Assembly (NCBI GenBank): GCA_027563935.2
Contig: CM050453.2
Coordinates: 11,612,001 to 11,676,000, forward strand
Origin: Costus lasius
Lineage: Eukaryota; Streptophyta; Magnoliopsida; Zingiberales; Costaceae
Length of the DNA stretch: 64,000 bases
Reading direction: 5' to 3'
The notes beneath the pieces are model-generated. The model was not told where the DNA came from. It did no database searches and saw only the letters and a program-made list of their open reading frames with translations. Each line of letters opens with the position of its first letter. The stretch's first letter is position 1. Positions 21,001 through 36,000 of the stretch are shown here, in pieces. The translations under genes and the position numbers were made by a program.

Positions 21001-24000
21001 GTGTCAAATGTAGCAATTGTTGATGGTTTTAACAATATTTTTGTTACATAATTACATGTCAATCAGACGATTGTGTATTGGAAGCCCTTTTTTGTTTATG
21101 AGTCTTTAAATTCTGAGTGTTTGGCCAAAGCATCGATGTCATTACTGCTAAGTTGGCCTCTTCAAAGATAGAGTTTTTTATTGTTTGTTTACATATCTCT
21201 GGTGGGGCTATCTTTGCCCTATGATTTTTTAAGTAAAAAAACTTATTTTCCAAAATTTGCAAGGATTGTTGCATCAATACAATGCTGGGCTGTATCTATT
21301 ATGCAATTTTTTCCATGAAATGCTATCTGAGATAGTTACTACGATTGTTATTATTGAGTTGTGCTATTATGACGTCAAAAGCATGATTTACGGATAGATT
21401 CATACATTGACACCTTTTGATGTTGTACCCTCAATTCATTATTTATAGATATTTTTCAACCATTATAGGCATGTTCATAATTTAATATATCTATACATAT
21501 TGGATTTTTCATGACGCAATGGAAAGCATGCCTTGTGTGTATGTGCACACATTCTTGCCTTGTGCAGGGAGTGCCTTGTGTGTATATGCTAGTTCAATAT
21601 GGGTTCATGCAATTGGCATATGCATGATATCTGGTGCATTATTTGTATTGCTACCTAGGATGTGATTCAATGTTTTTAAGTACGTGTGGTACTGATTTTG
21701 GTGTTTCACTGGACCAATATGGTCTTGCATCTCCACTCAAAACTGGTAGCAATAATAAACTGTGTCGATTAACTCGGCTCAGCCCAAAAATCCTACAAGG
21801 CTTGTTTATCTATAAGGACAAAGGAACTACTAGTATTTTCGTTAGGTTGAACCAATTAGAGTAAGACGTACCAAACCAAGACTTTTTACTGATGAGTAAT
21901 TAGTTAGAATTCACAAGTGTTCGGTCTTAGTACAATTGGTACCGAAAGCTACTAAGTGATGTACATACTGGCACATCCTTTTTGTCATTTCAAATCAATC
22001 CCAACTCATCTTGTATTGATATGGAGTATGATGCATGTACAATAACGTATTATGATCTCTTATGATTTTTCTTGTTTGAGTTTCTAGTTCTTTACCATGT
22101 ATTATGCAGATCAAGGTTTAAAGTACCTTCTGTAGTGGGTGGTATGGGCTGTACTAACCGGTACATGGTCAGTACCTGCTATGTAAGTATATATATGTTG
22201 GTACTGTCTAGAAAGAATTATAAGATGTTGAGAGAGTTACAAGAACTCGGTGTGGACAGAAAATGGTTAGTAAGAGGAGAGAACAGGTGAGATACATATG
22301 GAGAAGGAAAATGCTGAATCCGCCATTAGGGCTTGGTTATGAGTGGCCTTAGGAAGCACAAGGCATTTTTGTGTATCACAAGGTCTGTGGGTTTTGGGCG
22401 GCATTCATTTGGTTTCCATTAACACAAAATGAGTGTTGCGACTTAGTTCCTAGTTTATAGAATCTTGGATAATGATCTACATATTGCTGCAATGAGGAAA
22501 TCTAGTTTATCAATTAATTATTTGATCTTTGATCAGTTCCTATTTATAGCTTCTTAGTAGATTTTCTGCAGGTACGGTATCTTAAATCTTAATCACATTG
22601 TTAAAGGGACTAGTGTTCTTTTTGATGTTATACTTTAGGACGTAAAATCAGATGCCAACAGTCAAGACAACTCCAATGTTGGCTATGAAAAAGTGCAGGG
22701 ATCTAGAACTTCTGCTGATGATTCATCAACTTCAAACAGGTTACTCTTGTTAACATTATTGAGAATTTTCTAGTATCTTTCCATGTATTGATTTTTTTTT
22801 TTCTTTTTACATTTTAAACCAGAAGTAAGGATGCCAATGTGCTAAAAGAATTTAAACCTCCTCCAAATGGTAAAGTTGATGATATGTCAGTGAAGTTTTC
22901 AGAGGTCAAGGAAAATGGATTTGCAGAAAAATCTAAAGAATCGCCATCGGAAAACCCTCTCAGTTGGGTTGTCGAGGATATCGATGCTCCAACTGGTACC
23001 TACACATGATATGCTAATTGTTTAAAATTTTATATCACAAAGCAGTTATTTTTTTTCTGAAAAGAGAGTTTGTTACTTTTGAGTTTTCAATGACAATGAC
23101 AATAATATATGTTTCTTTTTCCTTGTTTATATTCCTCATTTTTCCTAACCTTGATATTGCTTGTTCTACGCTGCAGTACCTGAATATTTTACAATTGTTG
23201 CGGAATCAAAGTTCCCGGTAATAAATAATTTATAGTACCCTTTTTCTCTTTAATATCACAAGATTTCTTGCTGACAAGAAAAGTTGTGGATTGTAGCTCC
23301 TTGTAAAGGACTTCTTCAGCTTATTTGTTTCTGACAGTGCTGCTGATTTTTTGAAAGATTTCCACGGGAGATGCGGTGACAAGGGTACAAATTCATTGTG
23401 TTGGGTGATATTATTTTTTTCTTGTTTTGCAATTTTGTAGTTTGTTAACAATCATAGAGCTTTTTGGTGCTTTGATATATCAGATTTTCAGTGCACTTCT
23501 TGGCGTAGGCACGAACAATTTGGATATACCCGTAATATTTCATTTCTACATCCCGTCAAAATATATCTTGGTATAAAAAGTTATCCTTTTTTATGTATAC
23601 TAGTGTTTCATATTACTACATCGTGGAGTTGCGCTACTCATTTTGGTTGCATCTGCTTTAAAATAATATCTGTCTTGATTTCTTTTAGTTGTATTTAAGG
23701 TGCTAAATATGGGAGCTGCCAGGAAGTCCAGAAATTTCGTGTGTACAGAAACAGGTAGGACCTTCAGCATCTGTCATTACTCTCCGATAGCGATGGGTAC
23801 GCGAGTATGGCCTAGTATACTGGTTTGGAACGATATCTTGAACCTTGGTCTATTAGAATTTCCATCAGCACTTAAATGTGATTGCTAAAAGTTTTGTCAC
23901 GTGTAATAATGAGATAGTCTTGGTCGTTGTTAAAGGTCCAAACTAGTAAACCGGTAATGCTTCGGACTAATGCATACCAATGTATTACTATGTTCATGTT

Positions 24001-27000
24001 GCATTATATTATTAAATATTATATTGTAATATTCATAGCATAACCAGGTATACATGTAGTCCATGTACTTGATTATGCCCAAACTAGTTATCTGGCTTAC
24101 CTTTCATACTAACTAGTATTTAAATACTAGTTTTGCCTAAGGACAAAAACAATTACACAGAATCCACCTTTTTTATGTTATCTAGAGGAATGTTCAACAT
24201 GCTTCTTGGATAATGGAGTACTAGTACTTTAAACCAGTGTTTAAAGTATCGGTCCGGTCGGCTATTGAACTGGTTTGTACCAGCCGGTACTGGTGGCTAT
24301 ACAAGATGCTGTCGTCTGCCAACTGCCCAGTGACCGGCATGCCCAATGCTCCGGTGCCGGTCTTTTGCAGGATCAGTACAAACCGGAAGAACTGGCTGGT
24401 TCCTTAATCCATACTTTAAACACTAGTCTTAGGCATGAAAACAATTACACAAAAGTCCACCTTTTCATGTTATCTAGAAGAATGACCAATATGCTATTTG
24501 GATTATGGAGTGCTCATTATTTTCTTGATGTATAAGATATAAAATGAGACAATTCTGTGAGCCTACTTAACATTCTTCCTTTTTTGTATCCAACACTGAC
24601 TAGATTTGTGTTTCTTTGTTACACCCAGTGTTATCGATCGCGGATCGCGGAAAATAGCGGCAAGCCAAAAATCCGCTATGTAATATAGCGGATAGCGTTG
24701 CGGGCAAATAGCGGAAATCATATAGCGGTCAAAATATATATTATATACATATAACACAAGCTGTATAAAAATTAAAATATGTTCTATAACAATTAAAACA
24801 AGCTGTGTAATAATTAAAATAAGCTGTATAATGATTAAAACAAGCTATATAAAATTTAAAACAAGTTAAAATAAAGAAAGGTAACATGTCACTAACACAA
24901 CAATGCAACATTTAACAAAAGACTTTGATTTAAATTTTCAAACTTCAAAACATAGTAATAGAAACACTACTAAGTACTAAATCAAGACAAAGTTCAATAC
25001 AAAATATTGAAAATAGTAAAACACAAATAAAAACCAAAAATTTATTTATCCTCATTTGTCTCTTCTTCAGCATAATCATTATTCTCATTTTCAGATAGCG
25101 AGGCATATCCTTCAACTTCTTCTTCTGAATCCCCATAATCTATGTCTTCTAATTCTTTTTCTGATTCTTCCAAAGTTGTATCATCTTCTCCCTCAACCAC
25201 AATCTCCTTTCCTTTTTTGGTTGAAGAAGTTACACTTATCAAACCTTTGTTTTTCTTTGATGTTGCACCAACAACACTAGGAGGTTCTTTTCTTTTTTTA
25301 AATGTTTGCCTAGATGTTCTAGACTCTCCAACTCCTGAAGCCCTATAAACATCATCCCAATTAAGGGCATTATCATGTTCATCCTCAAATACCCTTTCAT
25401 TACCAGCATCATCTTCATCACCATCCATCTTCCCAAGTAACCACTCATTGCACTCATCAATATCATTGAGTGAGATTGGGTCAATTTCATCTCTATAATT
25501 ATATCTTCTGTGCAAGGCTTGATTGTATTTAACATACACTAAATTGTGTAGTCTTTTATGCTCAAGTCTATTCCTTTTCTTGGAATGAATCTGCAACAAG
25601 TTAAATAAATAATTAGAAAAATTATATAAGTGACATATCTTAATTACTAGTAAATTATTAATTGCATAATATAATTACTTGCTCAAACACACTCCAGTTG
25701 CGTTCACATCCTGAGGCACTACATGTCAAGCTCAAGATTCTTATGGCGAGTTGTTGTAAATTTGGAGTTGACAATCCATACATTCGCCACCATTGTGCTA
25801 AAAGGCCAAAAAAATTATATTATTCAATAATGTATGTAATACAATTTAAAATTTTGAATTTAGAAATTTTTATAAAATTTCTCACCTGGTGCAATTGTAT
25901 TCCTCTGTGAAACTGCAAATTTGTTTCCAAACATACCACCTGCTGTTTTATAAATGGGCAGCTCCTCAAGAATCTTTTGTTTCAATTCTGAAGTAGTAAT
26001 CAACCTCTCAATACATGCATACAACCCATTAGTCACCTCAAAATCAAATTCAATTGAGGGATTATTATAGAAAAATTCTGGATTTAGAAAATGACCAGCA
26101 GCATGTAATGGACGATGAAGTTGGCAAGTCCATCTATGATCAATGATTTCAAAAACAGCTTTGTATTTGTTTTCATTGTTCTCAAAAGATTTTATAATAG
26201 CTTCCTTAGCCTTCTCCATTGCCTCGTAAATATAACCCATAGCTGGTTTTTTCTCACTATCTACAAGGCGAAGCACACGCACTAGAGGAGCCATCACCTT
26301 AAGCGTGTATACTATATTATTCCAAAAAATTGGCATTAGTACAATTCTTGTTGCTTCCCTCCCTTTAGCCTCCTTGGATAATTTGTTATTTGTCCAATCA
26401 TCTGACACAAACATTTTTCTAAGATTTGCTTTTTCCTTGTGAATTCTTTCCAATGTGAGGAAAGATGTAGCAAATCTAGTAATTGCATGTCTCACTAATT
26501 CTCTTTTGTTGGTAAAATACCTCAATAAGCTTAAAGTACTTCAATGACTATAAATGAAGCCAACAAGTGATATTGCATTTTGAATTGTCTTCTTTATTGG
26601 AGGCAACTTTCCAATATCTTCCAACATCAAATCAATACAATGGGCTGCACAAGGGGTCCAATACAAATGTGGTCTTTTTTCTTCCAATAATTTACCGGCA
26701 AGAACATAATTGCTTCCATTGTCTGTAATAACTTGGACAATCTTTTCTTCTCCAATCTCATCCACAATAGAGTCAAGCAACTCAAATATCTTCTGACCTG
26801 TCTTCACAATATCTGATACATCAATAGATTTAATAAACATTGTGCCAGTCGGACAATTCACTGAGAAGTTAACTACGGATCTTTGTTTTCTATCTGTCCA
26901 TGCATCAGACATGATGGAGCATCCAAATCTAGTCCAATGCTCCTTCTGGCCCTTTAACAACTCTTCAGTGTACACTAATTCTTTGTTAAGAAGTGGAACT

Positions 27001-30000
27001 CTTATATCATGATAAGATGGAGGCTTCAAATTTGGTCCAAAGCTTCCAATGGCTGTGAGCATGTCATGAAAGCTTTGCAATTTAATCATGTTGAAGGATA
27101 AACCAGCTTGATACCAAAATCGAGCTACATATTGATGAACTCTTGCAGTAGCCTCCTTATCACACGACTCCTTTATGTTTGCTTGCCTTAATTTTTCTTT
27201 CTTTTTTTTCTCAATTGCAATTTCAGGTTTACCAAAATAGAGAGAAATGGGACCCTTAGAAGCACCCTTCTTTTTAAATCCTTCATTACGCACATTTTCT
27301 TCATCTTCATTACTGTCACTAATTTCATCAATGTCATTATGTATCCTTTCCATTTGAAATGCTTCACTGTCTTGCTTTTTTTTATCCTTCAAATATCCCC
27401 ATAATTCTTCTCTTACTTCTTTTGGGCATTTAGTACATGCTGCAACATTACCCTTTTTTCCCATCAAGTGTTCTTTGGCTCTAGTAATTTCACCTTTTGT
27501 GATTTTTCCACAAAAATTATAACTACAAATATTTGTGTCATTTCCTTGGGCTGGTTTACAATATTTCCAACCGGGATCACTTCTAGCACTAACTTTTGAA
27601 TGATTTAACGATTCTTCACGTGTCATACTAAAAAAAATTTTAAAAATAAATTAGGGTATACTTGGAATAGAGAGTATAGAGTATGAAAGATGAATAAACT
27701 ATACAAGTGAGAAAAAATAGAAAACAAAGATTGAAGGAGTTGTTACCTTAATGGAGACTCGCAAGAAGCCTAGGAGAATACGTAGTGATAAAGAGAAGAT
27801 GTTTCCGGAAGTGAAGAATGTTGCAGCAGATGAAGAATAATTAGAAGATGAAGTTGGCTAGAAGTTGGATGAAAATTTTTAAGGATGGAGAGGAGCAGGC
27901 GCAGCGGAAGCAGGAGAAAAAATAAACATCAGAATCGGTCGGACGAAAGAAAAATAGCAGTGTATTTTCGGAAGCGTCACTATTACTTGCCTTATTTACC
28001 TCAACGATTCATCTCCCCTCTTATCGGATGCCACGCGTCCGCTTACTTTGCTGAATCATCCAACGCGTGATTCAGCGGCGTGAAATCCGCTGAATCTTGT
28101 TTGCAGAATCGGAAGCTTTCGACGCTCGCGTTCGTCCCCTCTGTCGACGCCGTCCGCGACTGCTGAAGCCTTCCGCGTCTGCTAAAGCTGCGTCTGCTGA
28201 AGCCGTGCTTCATCTTCCCCCTGATGCCTTCCGCGTCTGCTAAAGCCGACGCCGACGCCGTCCGCCTCCCCCGATCCCTTCTGTGACTGCTGAAGCCTTC
28301 CGCGTCTGCTGAAGCCGCGCTTCATCTCCCCCCTGATGCCTTCCGCGTCTGCTGAAGCCGACGCCGACGCCGTCCGCCTCCCCCAATCCCTTCCGTGTCT
28401 GCTGAAGCCAACGCCGTTTGCCTCCCCCGATGCCTTCCGCCTCTACTGCAGCTTCCGCCAACGCCTCCTCTCTGCCAACGCCTTCCGCCAACGCCAGCAC
28501 CTCGTCTTCCGCCAACGACAACGACAACGCCAACGCACCTCGTCTTCCGCCAGCTTCCGCCATTGCTGCTTCGCCAACACCTTCTGCCATCGCTCATGCG
28601 GACGCGATGGCGGAAATCACGTTTCCTGCAACGCGACGACCTGGAGATGGCGGACAACCTGTTTCCCGCTACGGAATAGCGCTATGGCGGCGCCATAGCC
28701 GCTATTCGATAACACTGGTTACACCCGGATAAAACCATCAAAGTATCACAACTTTTACAAGATACCACAATATATAGATAAGAACATGAGTCTTAACTGC
28801 GACAAAAATCTCTCTAGTTTTACACTTGCTAGTTTTACACTTGTTTCTATCAGAGTATACAAATAAAATTTCCATTAATACATGTCTTTATTGATATATC
28901 AATACCTTATCTCTCAACATACATCTAAGGAACCACAAATGATATCTTCTTGTTCTTGAGTTGTATATCCGTGTCCAAACTAGCATTTGAAAAATAACAA
29001 AAACTGTCATCAACAATCCGTAAGTCTCTCTCCAACAGAAGGGTTGACCCTAAATTAAAGGAGGGGAGGAGGGGAGGCCAACAACATGATAATAACAGAG
29101 AACAACGAACAGATGTATAGATAGCCAACATATCATTATACTACAATCAAAGGACAGATCATGCTATTAAATACAGATGGTCTCCAAGTGTACAACCTAT
29201 AAATAATCAAGACTGTAGACTACATATACATATAGATGTTTACACTGATATTATCAAATACTAACAACTATACCGAAATAACTATTGTAACATATACTGA
29301 CATGTACAGACAAACAGGGCTACAGGGTTACTGTAACAGATACCAAAAATAGGTAATAGATAAAGCAATAACTATTGTAGCAGATACTGACAGATAACAG
29401 AAACAAAAACTATTATTATTACTATAATAAATACTAAAACAGATACCAGATATAAAAATAGATGGACCAGATACTGAATGGATGTTAAGAAATACTGAAT
29501 AGATGGTACCAGTTAAGAACATGTCTAGTACAACTAACATGTCTATCCTATAAGCATGTATAGGTTGCATTTACTACAAAATTTAAATTACACATGTGAA
29601 AGCTATCAAAGACAATAATTTTAGAGAATTTGGTTTAAGGTCTTACCTTATTAAGTGTCAATGATTTAATCCAAAGATCAGCAAGCAAGCCTAATCAGAT
29701 GAATTGATCAATCTACATAGTTGGTTTATACACAAATATAGTCAAATCGGTATCTAACAAACAAAGCCCATAATCTAATACAACATTGACTAAAACCTAG
29801 GGAATTAATCTCGGATCCACTGAACTGAACCTGAAACACACTAAACTGATTAGACTTTCATTGAACCAATGGGATTAACACTGCATCGAACCTAAGGATG
29901 CACCTAATTTGACCTTGACCGATATTTTAAACTCAAATTAGTTACAATCTAGGAATTTATGCAAAGCATTATCAGCTTTTTAACGAGTACTTGAACCGGT

Positions 30001-33000
30001 CAAGGTTTGACCCAAATAGGATTGAACCGATCGAAACACTCTACCTAGGTCAAACCTAAAATTGAATTTGTCACACCCCATGAGGTACCCGGGCCCATGC
30101 CTGGCAATCCGCTGGTATCAGATTTTAGCCTTTAGCCATAAAATTAGAGAAATACCATGACACGAAAATCATATAAATAACAGGACCAATATAAGCATAA
30201 TCTGAAACTGAGTTAACTAGTGAACGACTAGAATACATATTTAAATGCAAGTTTAGAAATAGCGACATATATGAATATAACTACGGAAGAAATAATCAAA
30301 TAACTAACTCAGCTGGTGGCCATTACCACTATCTACTCAACTCCGAAAGGAGCAGCATCAGAACCTGGAGGAGAAAACAAACGGTTGTTAGCGGGCTAAG
30401 TAGAGAATTAAGTGAAATATGATGTATAAACAAGAGTTTAAGATTTTATCAATATCTACCAGAATCCTATATGCATTCTATACATATAGTACCACTAAGT
30501 TGAATATAAAAAATAAGTTCGGCACATAAATAATATAGTGAACTTGACCAATTGTCTTGAATAACATGGACTCCTGAAAAAGTGGTTCCCAATGTCAACT
30601 CTAAATAAAGGAGACGACTATCTATCAGCAGTCTGCTGGTGTAGCATCCAACACTAATCACCCTGAAGTCGATTATACGACCCTTCAGAAATGACATAGT
30701 CCGGACTCCGAAGGCATTAGTCCCGGGGCCTCCATACCACTACTATAGCTGGCGGTTGATGTACAAAACTAGTAGCCCACACCCTCATGGAGCTAAGTAG
30801 CCCACACCCCAATGGAGCTACGAACAGATATCGGTTGACTAGTCTAACTATCTCGACCAGTCCGACAGAACATACAGAAAATTAGCTAATAAATAATAAC
30901 GGTACATAAACTAAATAATAATGGTATTATGCAACAGTAAAAAATTATGAAGCAGATATAATAAACAGTAAACACATAAGCATTCGTATGATTCAACGAA
31001 AAAATCAGAATTCAATAGAATGGCGATACAAAGCAATGGAACTGAAATGTAAGGTGCCACTATCCTACACATGCATTTAGCACCTTGTCAAAAGGTAGGG
31101 GGATCCCTACTTGACACTAGCGGTCGGTTCGACTATGGTTCAATTAGATCCCAGGTGTCTGAATCTCTAGATCTTATCAAGTTAAAATTTATTATTTATG
31201 TCTGTGCCTCAACAGTATCCTAATTATTATATCCTTACTGTCATTAATATTTTTGTTCCTATTTATTTTTTAATTATTTTAATATTATCACAGTATATCA
31301 CTATGTTCGTCAAAATGAGCCAAATTGGTAAACAGGTAAATTCTAGTGCAGGTGGTGTCTGTATAAAAATACAAGACTATATGAATGATACGTCATTGAC
31401 CTAGTCTGCAGCTCGTGCGAATGTGACTCACATGTCATTGGAAAGCAATTGTTGAAAATCCTATTCATCAGAGCACCGCCATTGGAACTTTGCCGGAGCT
31501 TGCCGGAAGTGTCGCAAACATGCCAGAAGCCGAGAAAATGTGTTGAACCACTATTGTGACTCTCCGGAACAAGTAGCATTGCCGAGACCTACTATTCGGT
31601 GCGCCTTCACCGAACAAAGCCGAAAGGGCAGCTTCTCAGCAAGAGCTCGCCATCGTTTGTCGTCGGTGTTGAAAGGGAGAGGCCGCGGAATGAGTGCTTG
31701 GCGCACTCATGTTTGACAACTAAGCAAGAGAGGAAGGGGTGACGCGGAAGCTAAGTGGTGAACTCGAAGTTGGCTCCGAAACCATAAGAGGTTGTCGCCG
31801 GTGTTCGTTTGTTTGTCTGAGGGAGACGAAGGGTGAGAGAGCGAGAACATGAGGAGAGGAGTTGTGTGAGAGGAAGCGGATGTGTGCATGGTGAATTTTG
31901 ACCTGCCTAAATTGGATTTAATTATTCGCATGAGTGCTGCTCCAGCATTGCTGCAAGGGGCTATCGGATCAAGAGACACACTAACTCTAGCGAGGTCTTC
32001 TGTGGCTTCAACACTTGTCTTCTATGTTGGTAGCAAATGGCAGTGATAGGGACTATTACAACAAGCTTTTACGTCGACTAGAAAATCTAACATGAATCGA
32101 TAGTGGTGGTGCTGATATACCAAATTGACATAGAACTTGGCAAAACTCACAAAAATATTGGGGAATGCAAAATACCTAGGTGTGGCATTAGGAAGACATC
32201 GCGGGCAAAGATCTAACCATCTTCAGCTTGGGGAAGACAGAGTTATGACGGCTCGTATGAACTTGAAATCTGGCTTTGGCTCGCTCGTTGTCCCTATTGC
32301 TGCGCGTGAAGGATGATAGGAATCGAGTGATAAGTGAGGCAAAAGTTTTCCTTTGATTTAATGCCTTCATTGTTCCTTAAATAACTTTGAAATCATTGAG
32401 AGCACAAGAGTGAGCGGGTGACCAAACTCCCTCAAATATGTTTCACCCAAATTAGAATCGAACCGTGATGTTGCTGGTTCAAGTATACACGAACTCAGGT
32501 TCAGCTCATGGTTGAAATAAAGCTTTTTATATTAATATTTTATTTTATTTTAATTATTAACTCCTTTAATAAATCATAAAAATTCATTAAAATTTCAGAA
32601 AAAGCCCCAGAATTACAGAAATTTCAAAAAATATTTCTGAAATTATAAAAATGTTTTTGGAGGTAAAATATAAATTTTGGGGCATAACATTCTTGATTTT
32701 ATTTGAGCGGCAAATAGTGACTTGTGGTGGGGCAGTCTAATTGGGTATACAAACTGTTCATTTATTTTAGTTCCAAAGAAATATGGAAATGAAATACTTG
32801 TCTAAATCAAAATTGTACTAATTGCATAATCAGTAACGCAAAGGCTAGGGCTTCTTCTTTAATGCGTTTTAATATAAATTTCACTTGTCTGGGTGAAGGA
32901 AACTCGTATCTGCACGAATTGCATTGTTATCTGTTTTATTTAATAAATCAATTATATTGTTCCATTGTGATCTTTGATTGGATGAATGCGTGAAGGTTCA

Positions 33001-36000
33001 TGGTGCTTGAATAACATTTTTTTTGGTATGTTTCATGAATTGGAACGAGTTTGTCATAAATTTGTTTGTCACCTTATGACAAACTTTTAGCTTAGTTGAC
33101 TGGAATTTCAAGGTTAAGAAACTGAAACTTTAATATGTTTCTCGCCAGTAATTATGAAACCTTGGCCATAAACCAAAAATTCATTGCTAAACCAATACCA
33201 TTATACTCGAAAAAACTTGTGTTCATACGTTATCATATAATTTTCTTATCATATAATTTTCTTGAATTTCCACCAACGTGAAGTATACACATTCAAAGTC
33301 ATGCATTTCTGTTAGTAATTCAACTATGTCAAGTGCAATGAAGTTACACTTATTTGTGCCTTTGTTTAACTCCATGCCTGAGCTTTTTTTAAAGGAAATA
33401 TTCATTTATAATTATTCTTAAATTTGGTTCTTTTTTCTCCATAGTCATTTGGTGATAGAAACATCACAGCAGATTCATGACGTGCCTTATGGGGATTACT
33501 TCGAGGTTGAGGTGTGATGATCAAGCTAATAGCTCATCATTTTTGCTGATCAGGGGATCTAATCATTGTATTTATTTTTGTTCTCTACTTGGTTATGATT
33601 TTGCTTGATAATTGCAAAATTTATAGTTGAATGTTTAATTCTCTATCTTCACGAAATAGTGCAAAATACAAAACCAGCTCTCGTAAGTGTGTATTCCTTT
33701 GTTTTCTGATAGGGAATCTGGGATGTTGTACAAGATAACAATGGAGAAAATAGCTGCGTTGTGAAAGTATATTCTAATGTGGCATTTTCAAGGAAGACCA
33801 TGTTCAGGGGTATATTTGAATTATATTTAATGTTTTGTCCTTCATCAGTTGTGTTCTATTTTACTACATTCAATTTTTTTTTCAAAAAACGTAACGATAA
33901 AATTTTGAAGTTGATCCATTGTAAAGAAGTGGAACTTAAATATGAGCTTCATATCTCTTACCATTTGGTAGTCTAAATCCTACATCTGCTTGAGCTATCT
34001 TATATCAAAGAGATATGAAGATACCAAACATCATCATTCACTAACCCACAACAATTTTCCTGTATCTTTAATTCAAGATATAGCCTTTTATTTTACACAA
34101 AAGTCATGTAATGCTTTCAGTGAATTACTGCCAATACCAAGAACGCCTACATGTGCATTACATCCTTATAGTTAGATGAAGGCAACATATCGAGGAACTG
34201 GTCAAGCATGCCAGATTAGGTTAGGTCTAGCCTATCTTTTTATCATGACTTAAAGCTCTAGATAGCCCATGGCTCATTGGCAAGTCGGGGTGAACCTTGT
34301 GTTTTGAGCACGTATCTAGCTTGGGAAAATCAGGCATAATTCTAGCTTAGGCACGTGTGTTCATCTTGCTCATTGGCAATTCTAGCTTGGCCAGTCACAT
34401 GTGTTGCTAATGACTCGACACAATTGCACATGAGTCACTTGACGCCTGACCTATATTGATTCCCTATATGCAACTCCTTTTTGATTTCTTTTAACTTATA
34501 TGAATGTTTTTTCTTGTTTTGAAATTTTTAAAATTTTGCTTTGGTGCTCGCCTATTGGAGGCACACAAGTTTGAGGCCTCGAGTTGGTGAAGGTTGACCC
34601 ACATGTTTGTCAGAAATAAGTGGCAGGTTAACCTTTTTCTCTTTTGTATCTTGCTTGACCTAGCTTGTTTGAAGCTATATCATTTCTATCACGACCTAAG
34701 GATTAGGCCGGCCTATAGTGAAGCCAGCATGGCATGATTTGATCTCCACCTCTACTTACAAACAGTTCTAACAAAAGGAATTAAAGCATTTTTATACTCT
34801 TAAACACCTTGATTGTTTATTCATGCTTATCTTTGTACATGAATGCTGCTTGGATTGCTATATGTTCAATGTAGCATATGTTAGAAATTGCTATATTTTT
34901 CCCTGAAGGCATGCTGCTGCAGTTATAGTTTGTCCTACTTTTGTCACAATTGACTGAAATTTTGTTAGTAACCTTATTACTTGATCCTTTTATGTTTAAC
35001 TTTTCTGTTTGAATTATTTAATCCTAGAATAAGAGCTCGCTAAGGTGCTATTTTATTTAATGTGATCATGGTTGAACTGAGGTGTTGGGAGATTTTATAT
35101 AAGCATGTTATGACTTAATTAAGTGAAAGAATTAGTTGAAATTTCTGACGGTTGTGCATAATTTTTCAGGGAAAATAGAACAATCGACGAAGGAAGAGTG
35201 TCGAGAGGTTAATGCAACTTGGATGAACATTGTAAGGGTTTAGTAGTGAAGTTATCATCTTGTACTTTCATTCCAATATGGAAAGGATTGAGCTGATTGT
35301 CAATGTTTGCACATAATAGGCTCATGAAATAGTGAAGGAAAAGAACGATGTGCAGTTGGAAGGTGGTGCTCTACATTGCTAGACAATTATGTTTGACAAG
35401 TGTTTCTTACATAGGTTTTGTATTACCTTCAATTTGTTGATTTCTTCTACACACTGATGTCTCTTTTATGATAATGGCAGGATTTCTTGAGCAGAATACA
35501 TGCAGTGTTCAAGAGAATGGCAATGAATTTGGAAGTCCTCCAGAGCTTGAAGCGTCAAGAGAAAGTCCAACAACAAATTCAACTAATCTTACAAGGAGCG
35601 TCCACGAGATTAGAAGCAGTAATCCAGTGGTTGAAAAGAACATGAGAGAAAAGTCAACAAACATGACACCTGTGGTGACTATACTTGGTGGATCATGGAG
35701 AACATTGCTTTCTTATGTCAAGGGACAGAGGCTGTTACCTTCGGTTTTAGCTGTGACATTTATCATCTTTATAATAATGCAGGCAAGTGTTTTTTTTCTT
35801 TTTTACACGGTAGAAAGGTTAACCATGCTCAAGGAACATGATATGTACCTGCTTTTTAAAGTAGAAACTACTTTTCATCTTTGTGATACTTCTAGTTGTG
35901 ATTATAGTAGAAAATATGATGATACACGTCCAATTTCTCTGCAGTCAACACAAACTAGTGCCATGAAATTTTCCTTACTAAAATGCCTTAGTATTCTTTT

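Larger units (their letters stand above)
24626..28717 (-). mobile_element. Full-length hAT transposon inside VAD1-like intron 12
   Basis: The ends are perfect 12-bp inverted repeats, cagtgttatcga, flanked by an exact 8-bp target duplication, gttacacc (24618-24625 and 28718-28725), the hAT signature. Subterminal regions are rich in tagcgga/cgctat motifs, possible transposase binding sites. The element carries one transposase gene antisense to the host gene. A GC-rich subterminal repeat region (about 28100-28600, units like gcttccgcgtctgctgaagcc) lies upstream of the transposase. Confidence 0.96.
23755..33444 (+). other. Giant intron 12 of the VAD1-like gene
   Basis: 9690 bp between exon 12 (donor cag|gtagga) and exon 13 (acceptor ccatag|tcatt). 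It holds small MITEs, the 4.1 kb hAT element in antisense and a possible LTR-like block. Other stretches (28726-30068, 32690-33444) show nothing recognisable. Phase across it is preserved (AG|T, Ser). Confidence 0.8.

Noticed and set aside
28240..28732. Open frames of about 100-120 aa on both strands
   Set aside because: They lie in the GC-rich subterminal repeats of the hAT element. Repetition creates open frames in several phases at once.
30069..32689. A clean solo LTR
   Set aside because: The termini look LTR-like, but flanking pentamers do not match and no partner was found. Kept only as a low-confidence repeat.
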